The translations under genes were made by a program, and so were the position numbers. The notes under the pieces were generated by a model, which saw only the letters and a program-made list of their open reading frames with translations, ran no database searches and was not told the DNA's origin. This document shows, piece by piece, positions 5,196 through 10,298 of a stretch of 10,298 nt of DNA. The DNA comes from Bacteroidia bacterium. Lineage in GTDB: Bacteria; Bacteroidota; Bacteroidia; Bacteroidales; UBA12481. Every line of letters starts with the position of its first letter. Position 1 is the first letter of the stretch. The stretch is taken from contig JAPLDV010000683.1 in the NCBI GenBank assembly GCA_026391235.1, forward strand, positions 1 to 10,298, written 5' to 3'.

Positions 5196-7904
5196 ATGAA
5201 CAGAGTTTTTTTGACTGGGATTATCATAGTTCTTTTGTCGCCACTGGTTTCGGGGCAGTCGATCAATCCAGATCTTAATCTCATACCGGTACCTAAACAA
5301 ATCGAAATGAAACCCGGGAGTTTTGAATTTCCCCGGGATATACAGATTAGGGTTAAAGATCAGAACAATATTGGGTTAGAAGATTTCACAGAACTTCTGA
5401 AAACAGAGCTGGGGATATCAGTAAAACTCCATGGGAAAGGGCCCGGAAAATCCATCCGGATCGAAAAGCGGAAGGATATCGGATTTAAAGCAGGAGCGGA
5501 AGGATATCTTCTAGCGGTTAAGCCCGAAGGAATAACTGTTGCAGCGCCCACCGAAGCCGGGATTTTTTATGGGATGCAGACACTTTCACAGCTGATAACT
5601 GCCAATCGATCAGGCAGGGCTGTGCCCTGTGTGATCATTCGGGATTATCCTGATATACCTGTTCGTGGCTGGCAGGATGATATTAGCCGTGGCCCGATCC
5701 CCACTCTTGATTTTCTGAAGAAGGAGGTACGGACGCTGGCTGCGTTCAAGCTTAATGCGATGACACTGTACACCGAACATGTGTTCAAATTGAAGAAACA
5801 TCCCTCCCTGGCGCCTGAGGACGGGATTACGGAGGAACAGATTGCCGGGCTTAGCGATTATGCGGCCCGTTACCATGTGCAGGTAATCGGAAACTTCCAG
5901 TCGTTCGGACACATGGAGAAGATCCTGAGCAAGCCGGGATATCAGCATCTTGCTGAAAACGGGCATATCCTGACACCAACGAAGGAAGAATCGTATCAGT
6001 TTATGAAAGAGGTTTATTCTGAAGTGGTTCCGGCCTATTCAAGTCCGTATTTTAATATCAACTGTGATGAAACCTTCGGGTTGGGCGAGGGCTTGTCGAA
6101 GAAAATGGCAGACAGCATCGGGATCGAAGGTATTTACGGATATCACATAAACCGGTTGAACAACCTGCTCAAACCTTATCATAAGCGCATTCTGATGTGG
6201 GGTGATATTACATCAAATCCTAAGATTGTGGCCCTGTTGCCGAAGGATATCACGGTGATTTCGTGGGGCTATCATGCTGCAGCCAGTTTCGATTACGCCA
6301 TCAAGCCCTTTTCCGATCAGGGACTGAACTTTTGGGTGGCGCCGGGGGTGAGCTGCTGGGGCAATGTTTTCCCAAACCTGCAAGTGGCTTCCATCAATAT
6401 AAACAATTACATCCGTGATGGTTACAAACTTGGGGCCACCGGTGTGCTGAACACTTCATGGATGGATGACGGACTGAGTTTCTTTGAGAATAACTGGTAT
6501 GGGTTGGTATGGGGAGCCGAAAAGAGCTGGAATGCACCTCAGCAAGGCCATGAGGTAAACTCGGAGCAGCGTCAGACGGTCCCCGCTTTCGCGGGGATGA
6601 CAGAAAAGGCTGCTTTCGCGGGAACGACAAGTACTCTTCCAGGGGTTGGCAATTTTGAGAAAGCCTTCGATAAGATCTTCTTCGGCACCACCTCACAGTC
6701 AGTCACCTCCTGGATGCAAGCATTTTCAGCCCTGCACCAGGGAAAAGTGCGTGACATCGCACGGAACAGCCGGTTTTTTGAACCTGTACTGCCGTTTTAT
6801 CCAGAGTACGTTGAAGATACCCAGATGGATCTTAATGGGAATGTCTTAGCTAAACTGGACAGCCTCGAAGCATTGCTTCCGGCACTGAAACAGGAGGTGG
6901 TTCGAAACGGGATTGACCTGGACTACCTGGATTTTGCCCTTGCTGAGGTTCGGTTTACTGCAAACAAGAACCTGTTCAGGGTGCAATTGTACCGGTATCT
7001 CAAGGTAATGAACGGTGCAATTTCCGCCGAAAGCCTGAAAATAACCCTGAAGATCCTGATCCGCCAGTCGGAGCAGCTGAAAAGCAGATATGCTGAATTC
7101 TGGAAACAGGTGAACCGGGATTGGTGGCTCGACCGTAATATGGAGAAATTTGAACAGCTCAGTCATGATCTCCGGAATGTTCGCGGACTAACTATTCTCA
7201 CAATTGCTGATACGTTTTCCCCTGCCGGACGAAGTGTGAAAATGCGGTCGATGCTCGATAATCTGCCGGTTTATTTTACCCTGGATGGGACTGCTCCAAC
7301 TGTAAACTCAGATAAATATTCCGGTCCGGTCTATCTGAAAAGTGACGCCACCATAAGGGCCCGCGTGATTGACGAGGGAAAAGAGTTTCCGGAGACGGTC
7401 GACAGCCTGATCATGCACAAAGCCATCGGCAAGCTGTATAAATTGAATTCGACCTGGAGCAATTACCATCCTGCCTATGGTGCCGGGGGCCGGCTGGGCC
7501 TGGTCGACGGGCGCACGGGCAGTGTGAAAGATATCAGGAGCGGCCGTTGGCAGGGATATTCCGGTCAGGATATCAATGTGGAGATCGATTTTGGAAAGAT
7601 CGACACGCTGCATTCCTTATCGATGGGTTTCTATCAGACTACGTTCAGTTGGGTGATCCTGCCTAAACAGCTGGAAATTTCTTATTCAAATGATGGCATT
7701 AACTATCAGAAATACAAAACTTTATATCATAATATCCCGGTAGATTATCCTGATCCGGTAACTTACCGGTTTGAAGCGGATCTGAATAACCTGAAGACCA
7801 GGTATCTGAAGGTGGTGGGTATTTATTATGGCCCGCTGCCGGAATTTCACGCCTCCAAGGGGGAGGCATCTATGATGTTTGCAGACGAGGTGATCATACA
7901 TTAA
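5196..7904 (+). CDS. Exported multidomain family-20 glycoside hydrolase (probable beta-N-acetylhexosaminidase) carrying an in-frame repeat insertion
   Basis: The 902-residue product should cleave terminal N-acetylhexosamine from glycans outside the cytoplasm. Residues 1 to about 21 are a signal peptide (MNRVF, hydrophobic core, VSGQS). About 27-150 match the GH20 N-terminal domain (LIPVPKQIEM; AGIFYGMQTLSQL). The catalytic barrel spans about 155-445, starting with VRGWQDDISRG and carrying the adjacent acid pair D291-E292 in FNINCDETFGLGEG; this replaces the classic GGDE form but keeps the polarising Asp and acid Glu. WGD (335-337), SWGY (356-359) and NTSWMDDG (419-426) are further barrel segments. 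A helical region follows (about 485-665), then a chitobiase C-terminal-like beta domain (about 672-742, VYFTLDGTAPTVNSDKYSGP) and an F5/8-type C carbohydrate-binding domain (about 755-902). Residues about 449-484 (including QTVPAFAGMTEKAAFAGTTS) come from a palindromic DNA repeat and look like an added surface loop. Family is sure; exact substrate is not. Confidence 0.92.
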   Translation: MNRVFLTGIIIVLLSPLVSGQSINPDLNLIPVPKQIEMKPGSFEFPRDIQIRVKDQNNIGLEDFTELLKTELGISVKLHGKGPGKSIRIEKRKDIGFKAGAEGYLLAVKPEGITVAAPTEAGIFYGMQTLSQLITANRSGRAVPCVIIRDYPDIPVRGWQDDISRGPIPTLDFLKKEVRTLAAFKLNAMTLYTEHVFKLKKHPSLAPEDGITEEQIAGLSDYAARYHVQVIGNFQSFGHMEKILSKPGYQHLAENGHILTPTKEESYQFMKEVYSEVVPAYSSPYFNINCDETFGLGEGLSKKMADSIGIEGIYGYHINRLNNLLKPYHKRILMWGDITSNPKIVALLPKDITVISWGYHAAASFDYAIKPFSDQGLNFWVAPGVSCWGNVFPNLQVASININNYIRDGYKLGATGVLNTSWMDDGLSFFENNWYGLVWGAEKSWNAPQQGHEVNSEQRQTVPAFAGMTEKAAFAGTTSTLPGVGNFEKAFDKIFFGTTSQSVTSWMQAFSALHQGKVRDIARNSRFFEPVLPFYPEYVEDTQMDLNGNVLAKLDSLEALLPALKQEVVRNGIDLDYLDFALAEVRFTANKNLFRVQLYRYLKVMNGAISAESLKITLKILIRQSEQLKSRYAEFWKQVNRDWWLDRNMEKFEQLSHDLRNVRGLTILTIADTFSPAGRSVKMRSMLDNLPVYFTLDGTAPTVNSDKYSGPVYLKSDATIRARVIDEGKEFPETVDSLIMHKAIGKLYKLNSTWSNYHPAYGAGGRLGLVDGRTGSVKDIRSGRWQGYSGQDINVEIDFGKIDTLHSLSMGFYQTTFSWVILPKQLEISYSNDGINYQKYKTLYHNIPVDYPDPVTYRFEADLNNLKTRYLKVVGIYYGPLPEFHASKGEASMMFADEVIIH
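6560..6631. repeat. Intragenic copy of the GC hairpin repeat, with a second partial copy
   Basis: Bases 6560-6609 match the reverse complement of the intergenic copy at 3468-3517 in 45 of 50 positions, including the hairpin ccccgc-tttc-gcgggg (6581-6596) and the following atgacagaaaagg. A shorter, decayed unit follows at about 6610-6631 (gctttcgcgggaacgaca), which has lost its left arm. Both are read through in frame by the GH20 gene and give VPAFAGMT and AFAGTTS. The similarity extends well beyond the stem, so this is a true copy and not a chance hairpin. Confidence 0.92.
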
Positions 7905-8070
7905 GGCACAAGGCGCAAGGCACAAGGCTCAGGCAAGGCTCAAGGCTCAAGGCGCAGGAATGAATTAATTAAGAATCAAGGGATTAAGGCCGCCAGGGTC
8001 CCTTCTTCCTTGATTTTATTTTATCTTCCTTCAAACTTACCTGAGCCTTGCGCCTTGAGCCTTGCGCCTT
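7903..8070. repeat. Nested inverted repeat of a 7-bp unit filling a convergent junction; possible bidirectional terminator
   Basis: The left arm (7903-7933) is four units of aaggcNc plus agg. The right arm (8040-8070) is the same series inverted, and the arms pair at 28 of 31 positions. Extra aaggctc and aaggcgc units continue on the left to about 7957. Inside the loop aatcaagg (7974-7981) pairs with ccttgatt (8008-8015), giving a nested second stem. The left arm overlaps the GH20 stop codon and the right arm ends on the first base of the MFS stop codon complement. The structure could stop transcription from both sides, but no clear U-tract directly follows the outer stem. Confidence 0.85.
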
Positions 8071-9377
8071 TATTTATCCGGCTCATACGCAAGGTCGGTA
8101 ACCTTGGCGATATCTCTTTTATAATATATTGAACCGATCAGGAACAGGACTCCGGCGAAGAGGACAAATGCAGGCAATATGGCCAGGGCGGTACTAAGGT
8201 TAGTCCTGTCCGATATCGCGCCAATAATGGTTGGCCCTAACATGGCTCCAAGGGCATTCTGGATAACAACCGCAATGGCATAAGATGTTGCACGGAGGCC
8301 GGGATGAACCAGGTCCTGGGTGACGGCACCGGCTGCTGCGATAAACATGGTAACGGTGACTCCGAACAGCAAAAGCGAGATGTATTGAGCACTATCCTTA
8401 AAAACCACGAATGCCAGGAAGCAAAACAAGGCTGCCAGTATCGATGTGATCCCCGGGAAGACTAATCTTGCATTCAGTCTCTTTCGGCGCCAGCGGTCAA
8501 CAATATAACCGCCCAACGGAGCACCTATAATGGCCAGAAGCATCACCAGGGAAGCTTTAGTGCTGGATTGCTGCTCCGGTATTCCATATTCGCGACTGAA
8601 ATAGCTGGGTAGCCAGAACAAAAGGGACGTAGTGGTAAAAACTACTGCCATCATGCCAAAATAGGTGAGCAGTAGGGATGGCTTTTCGGCAAATTCACGA
8701 ACCATATCCCTTGTGGTCATTTTGATTTTTTCAATCTTGGCGCCCTTTATCTTTGGCTCTGCGTTCTTGATCAGTTTAACGGTTTTATAATCCTTACTGA
8801 AAAAGAACAGGATGGCTATAATTAATCCCGGTATGGCTACAATTCCGAAAGCGCTCCGCCATCCCCAGTGGGCAGCGATAAATCCTCCGCCAGCTACTCC
8901 GATTGCACTTCCAAGCGGTATGGCTGCATTCCAAAGACCTATGATCCATGAGCGCCTTTCGATGGGATATAACCCCGAAAGCATTGCTGATCCGCCCGGA
9001 GCATAACCGGCTTCGCCAACCCCGATAAACGCTCTCGTGGTCAACAACGCTCCAAAACTCCTGGTTAAAGCAGCAACTGCGGTGGCCAGGCTCCAGAGTG
9101 CCGCCATCACACCAATCGTCCGCCGGCGACTCCACCGGTCTATGATCAGGGAAACCGGAAAGGTCAGCAAAACAATTAACAGGTAAACCGCCCCCATCAG
9201 CATGCCCAGATGCTTATCGCTCGTCCCGATTTCGGCCTTAATATAGGGCAACAATGAGGAAACAACCATCCTGTCGATGTAGTCAAACATGTACAACAGA
9301 AACAGCAACGAAAAAAGATAATTCGTGTACTTTCTTGGGAAAAGATAACCGGGAAGAATTTCAGCACTATTTTTCAT
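8070..9377 (-). CDS. MFS transporter, spinster-like subfamily
   Basis: The ATG at 9377 gives 435 residues; a TTG at 9413 would add 12 polar residues and is less likely. The protein has the size and hydrophobic pattern of a 12-helix major facilitator, in two six-helix halves joined by a lysine-rich loop at about 196-225. Marks of the family are FDYIDRMVVSSLLPYIKAEI (31-50) at helix 1, the motif-A-like loop IIDRWSRRRTI (78-88) and its second-half counterpart IVDRWRRKRL (292-301), and RAFIGVGEAGYAP (115-127), which is typical of spinster-like carriers. Such proteins exchange small organic molecules, sugars or organic anions with protons; the substrate cannot be read from sequence. It is convergent with the GH20 gene and divergent from the DUF4838 gene 115 bp away, so uptake or export of a glycan-derived product is possible but unproven. 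Confidence 0.9.
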   Translation of the reverse strand: MKNSAEILPGYLFPRKYTNYLFSLLFLLYMFDYIDRMVVSSLLPYIKAEIGTSDKHLGMLMGAVYLLIVLLTFPVSLIIDRWSRRRTIGVMAALWSLATAVAALTRSFGALLTTRAFIGVGEAGYAPGGSAMLSGLYPIERRSWIIGLWNAAIPLGSAIGVAGGGFIAAHWGWRSAFGIVAIPGLIIAILFFFSKDYKTVKLIKNAEPKIKGAKIEKIKMTTRDMVREFAEKPSLLLTYFGMMAVVFTTTSLLFWLPSYFSREYGIPEQQSSTKASLVMLLAIIGAPLGGYIVDRWRRKRLNARLVFPGITSILAALFCFLAFVVFKDSAQYISLLLFGVTVTMFIAAAGAVTQDLVHPGLRATSYAIAVVIQNALGAMLGPTIIGAISDRTNLSTALAILPAFVLFAGVLFLIGSIYYKRDIAKVTDLAYEPDK

Positions 9378-9492
9378 ATAGGAAAGATTAGGTTTAGCCG
9401 TTTCATTTCGCAACTCCGAAATTTACACTTCCGGATATTAGCGGGATTAAGTACTTTTACCTAAACACAAACACAAACAAAAGACGAAAACC
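9378..9492. other. Divergent junction between MFS and DUF4838 genes, with A-rich leader
   Basis: This 115-bp gap must hold start signals for both flanking genes. On the plus strand TACTTTTA at 9452-9459 is one base from the Bacteroidota -7 form TAnnTTTG, but no TTG lies at the right distance. On the minus strand TAAATTTC, read near 9424-9417, is a similar near match without a -33 partner. The plus-strand leader 9461-9492 is rich in repeated acaaac (ctaaacacaaacacaaacaa) and lacks a Shine-Dalgarno site, as is usual in this phylum. Confidence 0.35.
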
Positions 9493-10298
9493 ATGAAAAG
9501 AGTATTGAAAACGTTAAGGATGTTAAGGGAGTTAAGGACGTTAGGAACGAGAAGAATAGTTGTGATGGTTGTGATTGTTTTGATGGTGGCAGGGTGCGGG
9601 ATGAAAGGGGGGATAACACTTATCAGCAACGGCAAATCGGATTATGTGATCTGTATGGCGGATACCGGCAATCATCAGATCATGCGGGCGGCAGGCTTTC
9701 TGCAATCCTATCTTAAGAAGATGGGAGGAGCAGAGATCCCCTTGAAAATCGGATTGACGGATTTGCCTGCGAAAGCAATCGTAATTAATCCGGATGTGAG
9801 ATCCGGCCATGAGGATGCATTCAGCATTGTTACTGTGAATAAGCAGATTATTATTACCGGAGGAACCCACAAGGGTTGTATTTACGGGGTGGTCGATCTG
9901 CTCGAAAAACAACTCGGATGCCGGATGTATGCTCCGGGTTTTGAGGTGGTCCCGAAACTCAAAGTAGTCAGGATTCCTCAGTTGGATATCAGTGATAACC
10001 CGGTCAATGAATACCGAAATGTGTACGGCCGATTTACGGAGGATGAAAATTACCGTGACTGGCAGAGGATTGATGTCATAGGGGATATTTTTGCTGATGG
10101 CTATTTTGTGCACACAATAACTACCATCGTTCCCTGGCAACTGTATGGCCAGAAACACCCGGAATACTTTTCCCTGGTGAGTGGCAAGCGGACAGGCGAC
10201 CAAATATGCTGGTCAAATCCTGAAGTCCTGAGAATTGCGATAAAAAAACTGGAGACTGATATGGCCCTTCAACCTGATAAGCAGCTCTGGTCAGTTAG
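9493..10298 (+). CDS. DUF4838-type lipoprotein, probable glycan-active enzyme, C-terminus cut by window edge
   Basis: The frame starts with ATG at 9493 and is open to the last base, giving 268 codons without a stop; the closing tag is out of frame. Residues 1-34 are a basic, repeat-encoded leader (KTLRMLRELRTLG), a hydrophobic core (IVVMVVIVLMVA) and a lipobox ending at C35, so this is probably a lipoprotein. An in-frame ATG at codon 25 would give a very short signal without the repeat. Residues about 40-160 resemble the alpha-glucuronidase-like N-terminal domain found ahead of DUF4838, with ITGGTHKGCIYGVVDLLEKQ (121-140) and LGCRMYAPG (141-149). The start of DUF4838 is marked by HPEYFSLVSGKR (222-233) and CWSNPEVLRI (239-248). 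These proteins are frequent in Bacteroidota glycan loci, but I know of no settled activity. It is divergent from the MFS gene. Confidence 0.82.
   Translation, partial: MKRVLKTLRMLRELRTLGTRRIVVMVVIVLMVAGCGMKGGITLISNGKSDYVICMADTGNHQIMRAAGFLQSYLKKMGGAEIPLKIGLTDLPAKAIVINPDVRSGHEDAFSIVTVNKQIIITGGTHKGCIYGVVDLLEKQLGCRMYAPGFEVVPKLKVVRIPQLDISDNPVNEYRNVYGRFTEDENYRDWQRIDVIGDIFADGYFVHTITTIVPWQLYGQKHPEYFSLVSGKRTGDQICWSNPEVLRIAIKKLETDMALQPDKQLWSV
9511..9546. repeat. Four 9-bp tandem repeats in the leader of the DUF4838 gene
   Basis: The units are acgttaagg, atgttaagg, gagttaagg and acgttagga, contiguous and in frame. They encode TLR, MLR, ELR and TLG, giving an unusually long basic N-region before the hydrophobic core of the lipoprotein signal. 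The period is a multiple of three, so changes in copy number would keep the frame. Confidence 0.85.

Noticed and set aside
6560..6631. Frameshift or pseudogene in the GH20 gene caused by the repeat
   Set aside because: The frame is open through both repeat copies, and downstream domains continue to the natural stop at 7904.
9378..9413. TTG start at 9413 for the MFS transporter
   Set aside because: It would only add 12 polar residues before helix 1; the ATG at 9377 fits the family start better. An ATG at 9406 is out of frame.
3466..9492. Polysaccharide utilisation locus in the strict sense
   Set aside because: No SusC or SusD homologue is visible and the genes alternate in strand, so only a looser glycan-use context can be suggested.
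9541..10203. Minus-strand open frame of 220 codons over the right end
   Set aside because: It lies antisense to the DUF4838 frame, has His/Asn/Ile-rich low-complexity sequence and no family features. The plus-strand frame has a signal peptide and recognisable motifs.

Overview
The window looks like part of a Bacteroidota genome, most likely a Bacteroidales-type or related environmental or gut lineage. The grounds are a FISUMP-domain protein, a DUF4838 lipoprotein, many exported or lipidated hydrolases, very short A/T-rich leaders without strong Shine-Dalgarno sites, and intergenic gaps filled with short palindromic repeats. I see no rRNA, tRNA, CRISPR array, transposase or phage gene, and no SusC/SusD pair.

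Layout, left to right: a FISUMP-domain secreted protein (minus, C-terminus cut by the window edge); an exported Xaa-Pro aminopeptidase of family M24B (minus); a divergent junction; a putative six-hairpin (alpha/alpha)6-barrel glycosidase-like lipoprotein (plus); a convergent junction holding three hairpin repeats at a 49-bp period; a lipoprotein made of two fused family-3 solute-binding domains (minus); an AT-rich divergent junction; a large multidomain family-20 glycoside hydrolase (plus); a convergent junction that is one long inverted repeat of a 7-bp unit; a spinster-like MFS transporter (minus); a divergent junction; and the first 268 codons of a DUF4838 lipoprotein (plus, cut by the right edge).

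The gene set fits scavenging of glycans and peptides at the cell surface and in the periplasm. The GH20 enzyme would release terminal N-acetylhexosamine, the six-hairpin and DUF4838 proteins are probable glycan-active partners, the aminopeptidase trims Pro-containing peptides, and the MFS protein could move a small product or organic anion. This joint role is inference: strands alternate and there is no single operon.

The most notable signals are in the DNA rather than the gene list. A hairpin repeat that fills the junction at 3466-3618 also lies inside the GH20 coding sequence near 6560-6631, in frame, and adds a peptide segment after the catalytic barrel. Both convergent junctions are occupied by palindromic repeats from within about 3 bp of one stop codon to within about 3 bp of the other. 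The signal peptides of the two edge genes are built partly from short tandem DNA repeats. I found no convincing new multi-gene system.
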